A stretch of DNA of 64,000 nt. Source: Cordia subcordata. Lineage: Eukaryota; Streptophyta; Magnoliopsida; Boraginales; Cordiaceae. Under the pieces are notes generated by a model that was not told the origin of the DNA, did not search any database, and was given only the letters and a program-made list of their open reading frames with translations. The position numbers and the translations under genes are program-made. The DNA lies in NCBI GenBank assembly GCA_028554755.1, contig JAPTOF010000015.1:3100001-3164000 (forward strand), given 5' to 3'. This document shows, in pieces, positions 38,637 to 49,019 of this stretch. Positions within the stretch are counted from its first letter, which is position 1. Each line of letters opens with the position of its first letter.

Positions 38637-39205
38637 GTATGTATCACTTAGTTTCAAGTTTTTAAAATACAACATAAGAACCCAAGAAAATATAGTTTAA
38701 AAAGTTTTGAAAAAGCAAATAGAAAAGAGACTGCAATACAACAATAACTTCAATTTTCTCAAGGCAATTATAGGTCTAGTATTGTTTATCAATTCCAACT
38801 TGTGCTTTATACTTTATGATATTATTATCTTGTAAAAGTTGGGATTTGGATACATTAGCCTTGTGGGTTTCAAATGTGAAAAACAATTGCAACTAGGTTT
38901 CTTGATTTTTGGTTGAAATCAAGATTGTATGGTTAGTTTTTTAGCATAGCCATCTTTTAAAAAGCTTAAGGCTTTTAGTGCAATTGTTAAAATTCTCGAG
39001 TGTGATACTCGGAGAGTGGATGTAAGCTTTTATGGCCAAACCATTACAAATCACCGTGTTCTTTATTTTTCCTTCTTGAATCATGCTACTCAACTTTGCA
39101 ATACGCTTCTGCAATCAATGCAACAAAAGAATTTTTGAAATTCGCAATCACGGATTTTTTCAAGATATACATCCACCCCCTTCTACAGCTAGCTTGCCAG
39201 TCACA
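37774..39205 (+). repeat. 3' LTR of Sirevirus 1
   Basis: Begins TGTCGACATTATAG after the polypurine tract and ends TTGCCAGTCACA, followed by the TSD AGGCC (39206-39210). It includes an (AT)n/(GTAT)n microsatellite at 38600-38645. It is intact relative to the 5' LTR and lacks the 394-bp insertion. Confidence 0.87.
38600..38645. repeat. (AT)n-(GTAT)n compound microsatellite
   Basis: AT dinucleotide run followed by GTAT repeats in the 3' LTR. Confidence 0.9.
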
Positions 39206-39210
39206 AGGCC

Positions 39211-41392
39211 TTTTATGAATTTTACTTAAATTATATTATTTTTGACCCTTCTAAAATACAAAGTTACTAATTAAATTTTTACAATTAATTTTAACATTTT
39301 TTTTAAATTGATATTATAAGCAATCAACTTAATTTTTTGTTAGATTTAGTGACTGTTTACATTGACTTTTTTTAATAAAAAATACTTTTTTCCTAAAAAA
39401 AGGCACATGTTTTTGCATAAGTATTTCCCCCCCCCCCCAAAAAAAAGCTAAAACTCTAAAAAAAAATAAAATTCAATTTTAACTTTTTCCAGAAGCTAAA
39501 ACTTTGAGCTTGTAAAAAAAAGCACTTTTTTAAAAAAGTTTTAGGAGAAAATGCTTTTGAAAGAAATCAATTCAATGAGCCCTTAATAAGATTCTATTAA
39601 GTTTAGTTTAAAAAAATCACTAAAGCAGCAACTGATGACATCATTAAAATAAATTATTTTATATGTAAATATAAACATTTGCAAAAGAATTATGTGTTTT
39701 TATATGACTAAATATGTCAACTGGAGTATTATTTCTTAAAATGTACATTTTCTCTTAAAATTGTTAATTCTAAAAATAAATCTATGCCACCAATATATAA
39801 ACAACTCATGATAGGATTATTGTTGACTAATTAGGAGAGAGAATGGAATTTATTATGGATTGTGGGCCTTTTTTCTTTACCAATTTTTTTGTTAAAAATA
39901 AAACTAGATATGATAATTATTAATTTTTTTTGTAATTATATAAGCTATAATAATAATTTTTAAAATTTGGGGCCTCAAATTTTTGGGGCCTAAACAATGA
40001 ATTTACTTGTTTTACCCATGAGCCATCCCTGTAAAAAGTTAATCATTTTGATATAAAATTTATAAAATCCAATTATATTGGTTATTTTCTCTTATACTTA
40101 ACTAAGCATCGAAATCTTATACGTATTATTACCCATCCTAAGTTCTGAGCTTGTAAGTTCTTTTTGTGCAAGACAAATCTCTGATTCATGTTCATTTATT
40201 TGACTTAAAAAATTTAATTCGTTATGCATGTAGAAGTAAGAAAATACCTCATTTCTTATGTTGATAACACATATTCAGAAAGGAATTATATTCACCTTAT
40301 ATTGTTCTGTTATTTTGAAACAAGTAGATTTTGGGATAGTAATACTCATAACAAACTTTTTGATATAGACTATATCTATAAATTAACCAATTAAAAATTA
40401 CACGCAATCTCTATAATTCAATAGGATCATTATTACGTCGTCACACTCCCACACTTTGGTCAATTCTTGTGCTGCCTTGACTGCCCCCCCGAAACCTATA
40501 AAAGTAATAGGCGCAACTATCACTCCCCTAGTTTCTCCCGTTCTACATGAAGAGGGTGTTTTGCTTTGTTTATAAATTGGTCAAATTAATTTATAAATCA
40601 AAAATAAAAAATTACGTATTTAATACACTTATTTATAAGTCATTTAAAATCACTTATAAGCAGGAAAAAAAGTAACTTGGAATTATTTATTTTTTTGTGC
40701 TTATACGCCAAATGATCAACCCTATTGAAATAACATATTGTCCTTACACTAAAAGAGCACTTATTTTCTAAATTAATTAGTTATATATTCTTTTTAGCTA
40801 TTTTAGTTACTATTACTACTTATAAAAATTTATTTACCAAATATGTCAATAGCTTATAATCACATATTATCCAAACATACATCTATTTATTTATTACTAA
40901 CTTAAAAGTAATTTTTAACTTATAAACAACACCTGCTTATAAGCACTTAAAAATAAGCAAAGCCAAATGGGCTCTTAAACATCTTCTCTAAATTTATGGC
41001 ATTATAATCTTGTTCCCATTTAGAAATAAACAAAATTAAGTAATACTTCTAGAAATATCTCAACATTTTAAAGCAATATATATGTTTAATTTTTTTCTTT
41101 AACTTCTCCAATTCATGGCATTATAATATTTTTCTACTTTAGACATAAATAAAACTCAGTAATACTTAAATATTATTTTAGCATATCTAAGTACAAGTAT
41201 ACATATATATATATATATGTATGTATGTCTGTCTTTTTTTTTTTTCCTTCTTTTTCAGTTATTATTTATAGGTATGTTGTATATATACACACATTTTATT
41301 TTCTTTATTTTGTAAATGTTAGGAATGGAATCTGCAGCCTTCTCCTCTGGAATATCTCCTTTACCCTAAAGACATAAATGCTCATTTCCTGC

Positions 41393-41397
<5 letters not shown>
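39211..41397. other. AT-rich sequence upstream of the cyclin gene, with MITE candidates
   Basis: No gene. A stretch at 39350-39590, rich in A/T homopolymers and a C11 run near 39429, contains AAAAGCACTTTT-type palindromes often found in plant hAT-type MITEs. A second candidate at 40552-40975 is listed separately. The remaining sequence is the distal promoter region of the cyclin. I could not assign a specific regulatory site beyond the leader repeats. Confidence 0.5.
40552..40975. mobile_element. hAT-like MITE candidate
   Basis: The left end GAGGGTGTTTTGCTTTGTTTAT and the inverted right end GAGCCCATTTGGCTTTGCTTAT are similar. Inside, ACTTATAAGCAGG (40652) faces CCTGCTTATAAGCACTT (40932), giving a fold-back of about 420 bp with no ORF. 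No clear 8-bp TSD was found, so this is tentative. Confidence 0.4.
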
Positions 41398-41437
<40 letters not shown>

Positions 41438-41447
41438 CCACACACAA
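41398..41447. repeat. (CT)15-(CA)n microsatellite in the cyclin leader region
   Basis: A CT dinucleotide tract (41398-41427) followed by CA repeats, ending about 160 bp upstream of the cyclin start codon. CT/GA tracts of this kind are common in plant 5' leaders and core promoters. Confidence 0.9.
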
Positions 41448-41507
41448 AAACACTCTTGTCTTTGTTTTTCTTTCTCTCTAGTGGGCTTCATTCAAGACAA
41501 TAAGTAA

Positions 41508-41575
41508 ATGTTAATCTTTACATGCAAAAAAGATTCTATTTTTGCTTGAAAAATTTAATCTTGATGGGATTTTAA
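41508..41575 (+). promoter_or_regulatory. Two overlapping upstream ORFs in the putative cyclin leader
   Basis: An ATG at 41508 opens a 13-codon frame ending TGA at 41547-41549. A second ATG at 41522, in another frame, opens 17 codons ending TAA at 41573-41575. Both close before the cyclin ATG at 41608. They matter only if transcription starts upstream of 41508, which the sequence alone cannot show. Confidence 0.35.
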
Positions 41576-41607
41576 CAAGGTTTTAACAAAACAAAGCACA
41601 TTTGTAA

Positions 41608-43829
41608 ATGGCTGACAGCAGCAGCGGCTTTGACTGTGCACCCACACGCTTCCTTTGTACAGAGACTGAAAAAAGTTTGTGCTTTGATGATCTTGATGGA
41701 GCAACTGGAAAAATCCATCAAGAAAAAAATGGTAAAGACTTGAGCTTTGGGCATGGCAAACCAGAGGCATTGATTTCTTTCCCATGTCCAAGTGATGATG
41801 AGTTTTTCCTGATATTTGAGAGAGAAACAGACCATTTGCCTAAAGATGATTATCTCATGAGATTGAGAAGTGGAGATTTGGAGTTGAGTGTGAGAAGAGA
41901 GGCTCTTGATTGGATTTGGAAGGTGTGTGTCTGTGTGTATTTCTGTTTTTGTGATTTTTTCCCCTTAAAATATACAAGTTTTTAAGAATCAATTTCCAAT
42001 TTTAAGTTTTTATTTTCATTTATTATCTTGATTCGTATTGTAGATTATATCCCAATTTTATCAGGGTTGTTCGTTGTCATAATTTTATACTTTGTGTGCT
42101 ATTTTAGGAAAAGAGGAAAAAAAAAAGAGGTTCTTGGATTTAATTTAAGGGTTTGAAAAGATGGTATTTTGTTCCCTCTTAGATGCACTCGTATTTGAAT
42201 TAATTGGTTCGATTTATGAAAGCATGCTAATAATTTGATGGTAGTCATGGTAACCCGAGTAACTACTTTCTGGTGCATTTATCAATAAAATTATGGCTTC
42301 TCTTATTAATGCTTTCACATTTATTCTTCTTGCAAAATGAAGAATCTCAAAGTTCGTTGAGTGAAGTGTTTCAAGTGTTCGTTCCGTAATGGAATGCATT
42401 GAGCAATTGCTAACAATGTTGCTTGTGCTTAACAGGCTCATGCTCACTATGGTTTTAGAGAGCGGTGTTTTGTTCTGTCAATGAATTACTTGGATCGGTT
42501 TCTGTCAGCGTATGAACTGCCTGTAAGTTCTAAAACAAAAAAAAATTGAAGTCTCTTTCTGTTTGGATTTTGTCAGATTGTGTTCAATGCTAATTGTCTT
42601 GTCGAAAACTTCAATTGTTTTGCAATAGAGAGGTAAGATTTGGACTACGCAATTGTTAGCTGTGGCCTGCTTATCACTAGCTGCCAAAATGGAAGAGATT
42701 GAAGTTCCTCTCGTGGTGGATTTGCAGGTGAAACAATTTTTGATGTCAAGATTGATGTGTTATTTAATGCATTGGCTATTTGATGTGTTTCATCATTGGT
42801 TTCAATTGTTTTTCTACTTTTCTTTTTGCGGGGCATTCTGCTTTTCATTTGATTTGATTGTGTTAGTAATGTGTGTAACTGGAGCAGGTGGGAGAACCCA
42901 AATTTGTTTTTGAGGGTAAAACCATACGGAGGATGGAGCTTCTGGTGTTGAGCAGTTTGAATTGGAAAATGCGGCCTCATACACCTTGCACATTCATAGA
43001 CTATTTTCTGGGAAAGATCATCGATAATCGAATTCAATTAGGATTACTAATTCCTAAGGCAATGCAACTGATCACAAGCACAATTAGAGGTCTTTGATTG
43101 ATTTTATGCTGTCGAATTGATTTTATGTACTCGTTAGGCCCCAAAATTTTAACTGTTTGATCCAGTTGCTGGATGGGGATTTAATGCAGGTATTGACTTC
43201 TTGCAATTCAGGCCTTCTGAAATTGCTGCAGCAGTAGCTTTGTCTGTCACAGGAGAAATAGGAGCAGTGGACATCCACAAGGCATTGTCACACTTTAAAC
43301 AAGTCGAGAAGGTAAACTTTTCGTGGTGCCCCACAAACATAAATTCAATGCAGGACAAATTTTCTTCTCTTAGTAAGCATGATAATGAACTAGTAACGCC
43401 CCATGAACCCGAGTTTGACTGAATTGGTGCATGTATTAGGCATACCGTTGCACAACTGGATTTATAATTTCAGAGTAGAATTGATGTGATATGCTTATAA
43501 TGATGTTGGAATTGGTCAATTTCTCTGATGGTTCGTTTTTGTTGTGTGTGATAATGCAGGGCAGAGTGGTGAAATGCCTCGAAATGATTCACGACTTGAT
43601 GACGATTAGCGTGTCCACGGTTACAAATATGGCTACTAGTGCCTCCTCAGCTCCATCATCATCATCATCTGTGCCTCAAAGTCCAAATGGGGTGTTGGAA
43701 GCTGCATGCTTGAGCTGTAAAACTGATGACAGAACAGTTGGTTCATGTCCAAATTCTTCACCGAATTCTCCAGACACAAAAAGAAGAAAACTAGACAGAA
43801 TATCTTTAGAGGACTTGAACAAGTCATGA
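41608..43829 (+). CDS. CYCD2: D-type cyclin, CYCD2 class (six exons, 364 aa)
   Basis: The regulatory subunit of the CDKA kinase that drives G1/S entry by phosphorylating the retinoblastoma-related protein in the nucleus. Exons: 41608-41922, 42436-42522, 42629-42727, 42888-43089, 43190-43311 and 43560-43829. All introns are GT-AG and the joined frame is open to the TGA at 43827. The cyclin N box spans about residues 75-200 ([12 protein letters not shown] across the exon 1/2 junction, [29 protein letters not shown]). The C-terminal cyclin box follows ([25 protein letters not shown]). The tail has a Ser/Pro-rich stretch, a [12 protein letters not shown] motif typical of CYCD2 and a basic KRRK. 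Six exons fit CYCD2/CYCD4. Residues 15-19 are F-L-C-T-E where L-x-C-x-E is expected. It is the only host gene in the window and appears intact. Confidence 0.93.
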
Positions 43830-44271
43830 AATCTGGACTTTGGCTTCGCACACAAGTCCAACCTTGTATGTTTGAATGCAAGTTTTGGTGTGGCTTTTAA
43901 AAAAAGCAGCTTGCCAATAGGAGAGAGAGTGTGAGAGAGAGAGAGAGGTCACCATCCTTTCAGCATGAAAAGAATTGTCACCAGCTGTGAATAATTTTAG
44001 AAGTTGTCAACAAAATCACAGTATCAGGAAAGTGTGCGGAGGAATGGATGAAAATTGGCAAGAGTCATATTTATGGTAGATAAACACAATTTCATTTGTA
44101 GCCTCAAAAAAAAGAAACAAAAATATATATTATAATATATAAAACCCAAGATATAAGTTTGTTTTATGACGAGTTTCCTTTTATTAACATTTGCTTTTGA
44201 TTCTTAATGGGGAGGGAGAGTTATTGCACTAGACAATTTGGTTTAGAAGTGCATAACAAGAGTTTTGTACA
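43830..44271 (+). other. Cyclin 3' untranslated and downstream region
   Basis: Contains a GA-rich tract GAGAGAGAGTGTGAGAGAGA.. at 43921-43948 and AT-rich sequence with poly(A)-signal-like AATATATAAAAC near 44130-44145. The transcript end cannot be fixed from sequence alone. Confidence 0.4.
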
Positions 44272-44882
44272 TCTATATTATATATTAAAGTTGTTACTCC
44301 AAGTCTCCCTCTAAATTTTAAGCTTTTTTTTTTCTTTGGCCAAAATTTTATTGCATTTAAACCTGTCATTTGTACCCCAAAACCTGCCATGTGTACAAAA
44401 ACTTTTTACCATTAACTACCTATCATTGCATTTAAAAAAATTAATATGCAATTTAAAACTTTATATAAATCAATCAATACCAATATAATCCATTTATATT
44501 ATAAATTAATTTATTAAAATGCAATACAATTTGTTACATTTTATAATTTATTTAATCAAAACTTTGTTCACCTATATTTTTAGTTAAAATTATAAAATTT
44601 ACAACACACAAAATCCGGTAAAAATCTAGGAGTTCTACGTTTTTTCACCTTTGGAATGAGAAAGGGTCGAGGAAAAGTTCCATTGCTCTTTCTTCGGTCA
44701 AAACTGGAAGAGCTTTCCTCAGTTATCAATGCACCAAAGAAATGGTTTTTTAGCATAATTAATCGAGTGTAATTATGGAGTTCTATGTATTTATCGAAAA
44801 ACAAGTGCAATTATAAGCACTGTTAGAAAAGTCACTCATAAGTGCATGCACGTGCATGCCAGGGTGATTCCAGCTTTGGGAG

Positions 44883-44944
44883 ACAAAACGACATCGTACC
44901 GCGGCATTTAAGTTGACGTAAGCGACGTCGCAGCGTCGTTTTGT
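44883..44944. repeat. Short inverted repeat (ACAAAACGAC ... GTCGTTTTGT)
   Basis: The 10-bp arms are exact complements. The intervening 42 bp are unusually GC-rich for the window and contain further GACGT/ACGTC matches. It could be a tiny fold-back element. Confidence 0.5.
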
Positions 44945-45210
44945 ATTTGTCTTTCCATTGTAATGATTCCACGTCAAGCTCTTTTTAGGATCTGAAACCG
45001 CCAAGGTGGGCCCATTTTCAGGTCCACAGCCCCTCTGGTTTTGATTGTGAGGCCAACTGGTCAACGTTTTCGGGGGTTGCTCTTTCACTCTCAACGTTAT
45101 GGAATTATTGCCAGGATTTGTGTGGTATAACAAGCCTGGGTAATGTATGGTACAAATACTAAAACTTGTATTGCCTCGTTCAACAAAGATAAATTTATAG
45201 GATTCTTTTT

Positions 45211-45300
45211 AAAATATTAAAATTTAATTGTTCATTGTGAAAATATTACAAGGTTAAAATATTACAATTTAATTGTTTATTGTGAAAATATTACAAGGTT
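45211..45300. repeat. Tandem duplication, two 45-bp units
   Basis: The unit AAAATATTA(A/C)AATTTAATTG.. ending TACAAGGTT is repeated head to tail with two substitutions. Confidence 0.9.
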
Positions 45301-45689
45301 TAAGTTGATATTTTTTAGTCGATGGTTTAAGTTGATTTTGAAAAAGAAAAAAGACATTTAAATTCTTTACTTTAAACTATTAGATCAAATAGGTCTCTAA
45401 GTTAATTTTTTTCTCTTCCCAAGTGCTTCTACTATATATCATTTTTGCCCTTAATGAGACAAAAGACAAGAAATTTTTTTTTAAAAATATCTCTTAATTT
45501 TTTTTTATTTTTCTATTATTCATTCACTATTTGGATTAGCTAAAAATTCAAATATTTTTTTTATTTATTTTAAATAATATAAAAAAAATACTGATGCAAA
45601 ATACAACTTAATATACTAGTATTTTGGAGCCGAAGTCAAGAAAAAATAACAAGAAAAAAACCAAGGTTATACACCTCTCATAAATTCTT

Positions 45690-46217
45690 TTGGCCTCCAT
45701 GAAAGCCACACCGATCTTTATGGACAAAAGTGCAACAAGTTCACGAACAGTGGAGCTGGTGTGCATTTGCTTTTGAATTCCACTGTAATGTCAATAATAA
45801 CAGAAATAATTTCCTAGAATTACAGAATTTATCAGCAGAAAATCAATGATTATGAAGGACAGGACAAGGAATACTTGCATACTACATTAGTATGAAAATA
45901 AGTTGATGCAACTGGAATAACAAAATGGCAATCCAGGAGCAGGACACGCTGTGGACATATGTTATTCATTAGAAAGTGTGACAAATCACCAAGGTACTGA
46001 AGCAACTCGAGCAAGGAAAAAGCTGGGAATTTTTTTTTTTTTAATTTTTAACTTTTTAGAGAAGGAAAAGTACAAAAACTTTCAAGGAATTGAAAAGAGA
46101 TTACATTTTCCTCTCCTAGTGAAGTTATTTATACTACAATATAATAGCCAATACTTCCCACATGTGCTCGCTTTCCCGGCTCCATTCACGCACAAAGTCC
46201 TTCAGGTAGTTAGGAGG

Positions 46218-46255
<38 letters not shown>

Positions 46256-46346
46256 CTCGCCTTGCATCATGCGTGAACCTTCTGTTGGACCACTCTTCAA
46301 GTGCTGGGCTGGCCTAATACTTTCTGTTGGGCCAGGTGGTGTAACA
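45690..46346 (-). repeat. Probable 3' LTR of the chromovirus
   Basis: On the minus strand a purine tract CACGGAGGGAGTAC is followed at 46346 by TGTTACACCACCTGG, the expected start of a 3' LTR after pol. The far end is not defined. It contains the (CT)n microsatellite at 46220-46252. Confidence 0.45.
46220..46252. repeat. (CT)n microsatellite
   Basis: CT dinucleotide tract. On the minus strand it extends the integrase frame as an Arg-Glu repeat. Confidence 0.9.
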
Positions 46347-47926
46347 GTACTCCCTCCGTGCAGACAGGCCTTGTCCTCGAGGCCTAAAGAAGGAAAAGCC
46401 TCCAGTTCTGCGTCCTTTGGTTCCCACATTGTATCTTCAGAGGGTAAATTCTCCCATCGAATCAACCACTGTGTTTGAGGATAACCGTGGGACCACACAA
46501 CTCTTTCTTGCAGCACCTGTTGGGGCTGAACCATTGGCATGTCCGGAAATGGAGGAATGACAACTCTGGCATTACTTGAGTCTGCACATCCATGAGCCTT
46601 CTTTAATAAGAAGACATGAAAAACGTTATGTAGTTTAGCCTTCGGTGACAGCTTCAATTGATAAGCCACAGAGCCAATGCGTGAAATAATTTTGGAAGGT
46701 CCAAAAAGACGCCCGCTTAACTTTTGATTGTTGTGTCCTTTCAAGGAAATATGGCGATAAGGCTGTAGACGAACCAATACCCAGTCACCTTCTTGAAAAG
46801 ATTTATCAGTCCTGTGTTGGTTGGCAAAATCTTTCATGCGCTGTTGAGCACGCTTCAAATTCTCCTTTAATTGTTTTAATATAGTAGCTCGAGTTTGAAG
46901 GTCACAATCGACTGCTTCATTCGAAGTGGACAAAGGTGTATAGGACAAAATTGATGGAGGGGGCCTGCCATACACTGCCAAGAAAGGAGGCATACCAATG
47001 CTAGAATTGAAAGCAGCGTTATCCCAGGGCTCCGCCATTAATAGGTATTTAACCTACTGCGTTGGACAATCCATGACATGAGCTCTAAGATACTTCTCCA
47101 ACGCGCAAGTTACTCTTTCCGTTTGCCCATCTGTTTGGAGATGGTAGGCGCTGCTATATTTTTGAAAGCGTGCCATATTGCTTGAAAAGCTCTCGCCAAA
47201 AGGAACTCATAAAGATTTTATCTTGATCACTCACAATTGTTTTTGGGAACCCATGTGATCGAACGATTTCCCGCAAAAAAATATCAGCTATTTTTGCGCT
47301 GGTGTATGGACTGATAAGTGGAACGAAATGAGCCGCCTTTGACAAACGATCAACCACCACTAAGATTTCCGAGTAGCCATGTGAATTTAGTAAGCCGGAT
47401 TTAAAATCCATGGATAAATCCTGCCATATTTGCGAAGGAATTGGTAGAGGTTGAAGCAAGCCGAAAGGGGCATGATTCGTATCCTTAAGACTGCTGGCAG
47501 ATAAGGCATTTTGATACGTGCTGTTTGATATCATGCCTTTAATGTGGGCCAATAACACGTGGTAGCAATGCGCTAATATGTTCTTAATGCACCAGCATGG
47601 CCTCCTAAAACTGAATCATGAAACTCCCGTAAGATCATATCACGCAACTGCAGGGGAATGATCAATTTATTATGGAAATAAAGGATCCCATCTCGCACCA
47701 TATATCCAGGTAGGGCGGCAACATTCTGATCAAGCTGCTTATGTATGGCTTGAAGTTCCTGATCGACTTGGTTCGCAATTCGCATATCATCCAAAAAGGA
47801 GTGCTGAATAACAGAGAACCAGAAGAATTTGCCTTCAGCTGAACAGCGAGATAAGGCGTCGGCAACCCGATTTTCCTTTTCGGGTTTATAATGAATTTCA
47901 AGTCAAAGTCCATCAATTTGGTTAAC
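46347..47926 (-). pseudogene. Chromovirus (Ty3/gypsy) pol 3' half: RNase H end, integrase, chromodomain
   Basis: Reading down the minus strand from 47926: the end of RNase H with a diverged ..KENRVADALSR-type stretch (about 47850-47910), then the integrase zinc region (VRDGILYFHNKLIIP; EFHDSVLGGHAG). The integrase core follows (47154-47500) with SMDFKSGL, VVVDRLSKAAHFVPL and FPKTIVSDQDKIF. Next comes the C-terminal GPY/F region (GDWVLVRLQPYRH, LFGPSKIISRIGSVAY) and a chromodomain near 46400-46530 (QTQWLIRWENLPSEDTMWEP). Chromodomains direct chromovirus integration to particular chromatin. The style resembles the Reina branch, an inference from motif wording only. The 5' half is cut off at 47926 by another insertion, and frames are broken near 47040-47150 and 47560. 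Confidence 0.85.
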
Positions 47927-48330
47927 TGATGTGTCAGTTTTGTGTGTGTATTTGTATTGTATTGTAATACTTATTTTGAGGTGTTTTGTGCTTATTAGAT
48001 AGTCTTAGGGTAGTATTTGTACTATATTTGTGTATATAAGTATTCATAGTTGAGCTTACAAGGAAAATACTACACTAAGTGCTTATTTTGTGTGTTTTAG
48101 GTGAGAATTAGAGCAATGCTTGGCGCATGAATGAAGATAATGATGAACAGGCCAAGCTTGCAAAAGGGTTTTGAGGATGAAAAGGGCGAGAAAAATGAGT
48201 TTAGAGGCATGCGGAAGAAGCTCGAAGCAATAGGGAACGACTGAAGCAAAATCGACCAAATTCAGAGGACAAAGCAGATGCAACTAGTTGCCCCCGATAA
48301 CTTTGTTGGTCTACCGGTTAGGGAGACCGG
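47927..48330 (+). mobile_element. Truncated Athila-like LTR fragment, plus orientation
   Basis: Begins TGATGTGTCAGTTTTG exactly where chromovirus sequence stops. It has the LTR wording seen elsewhere (..TACACTAAGTGCTTATTTTGTG..GTTTTAGGTGAGAATTAGAGC) and reaches the box cluster (CTACCGGTTAGGGAGACCGG) before being cut at 48331 by a minus-strand Athila LTR. The remainder of this LTR is not seen in the window. Confidence 0.65.
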
Positions 48331-48955
48331 TGGTGTGACTTTAAGGTGCAAGCCCTAAAAGACCCGCAAGCGTACGTATCGTGCAATATAGTGTGTACGA
48401 GGGCGGGTGTCAAACCACAGGGAGGCTAATGTGTGGAAGGAATTTTATATGTGTGTGTGCTCTAGAAGATGCCAAAAAAGAGACCTAGACTAAGCATATT
48501 TTTGTACTTTTGGATTTTTAGGAGCTAAGGAAAAGAAAAAAGGACTACACTATGAAAATAAGAAAGGAAAAGTGGGAACTAATCTAATCTAGGAAGGACT
48601 TAAACCTATGGGAAGGTGTTAGGGTGGCTTATGCTTGCTAATTGGTGATTCTCAACTCGTATGCTATTAAGGGGATTGGCTTATCTATGTGATGCTCTAA
48701 TACTAGGTCACTAGCTAGTATCCTAATTAATCCCTAGGACTCGGTGCGGGTTCATCCCTCGGTGTGTACACTTAGAGTTACAGTGTGGTCCTTATGTACG
48801 TAAGGCCATAGGAAAGACTAGAAAGCTACCTAGGTGTCTTAGAATGATCCTACCCTAGCTTCCAAACCATTAGTTGGATTTAAAGCTACGATCTAGGGTT
48901 ACTGAGGTTGACTAAACCTACCCAGACTTCTATTAGCTGGATTTAAAGATAAAGG

Positions 48956-49019
48956 GGACTCAATTTAGGCTAGTCCTCAGTTGTGCAGGACTCTATTTAG
49001 GCTAGTCCTCAGTCGTGCA
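48956..49019. repeat. Tandem duplication, two 32-bp units
   Basis: GGACTC(A/T)ATTTAGGCTAGTCC.. is repeated with two substitutions inside the LTR. Confidence 0.85.

Larger units (their letters stand above)
24070..39205 (+). mobile_element. Degenerate Sirevirus (Ty1/copia) with four nested insertions
   Basis: LTRs at 24070-25866 and 37774-39205 flank gag, protease/integrase, RT and RNase H in copia order. The 5-bp TSD is AGGCC (24065-24069 and 39206-39210). The primer-binding site is a variant of the initiator-Met tRNA site, and the 3' end has the Sirevirus-type tract 'GATGATGCTAAAAAAGGGGAG' (37511) and a final polypurine tract at 37758-37773. Nested inside are a 394-bp solo LTR, a 1840-bp Helitron, and two long solo LTRs of 1900 and 2232 bp. 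Without these the element would be about 8.8 kb. The weak remnant at 36846-37276 after pol occupies the position where Sireviruses often carry an extra envelope-position ORF. Confidence 0.88.
44272..45689. other. Intergenic sequence between the cyclin and the chromovirus
   Basis: No convincing gene; the 116-codon minus frame at 44783-45133 has no family resemblance. It holds a Helitron-like 5' terminus at 44272, a 16-bp palindrome at 44844-44859, a GC-richer inverted repeat at 44883-44944 and a 45-bp tandem duplication at 45211-45300. The rest is AT-rich. Confidence 0.5.

Noticed and set aside
39420..39450. C11 homopolymer and A-rich runs
   Set aside because: Looks like a low-complexity tract or a sequencing-sensitive region, not a functional element.
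41555..41835. Minus-strand frames over cyclin exon 1
   Set aside because: Antisense shadows of the cyclin coding exon.
42645..43037. 130-codon minus-strand frame across cyclin exons 3-4
   Set aside because: Spans sense exons and an intron, no motif; a shadow of the cyclin.
44783..45133. 116-codon minus-strand frame
   Set aside because: No domain, crosses the palindrome and inverted repeat, and no supporting context.
45951..46478. 175-codon plus-strand frame
   Set aside because: Antisense to the chromovirus LTR and chromodomain region; contains Ser-Leu repeats from the (CT)n tract.
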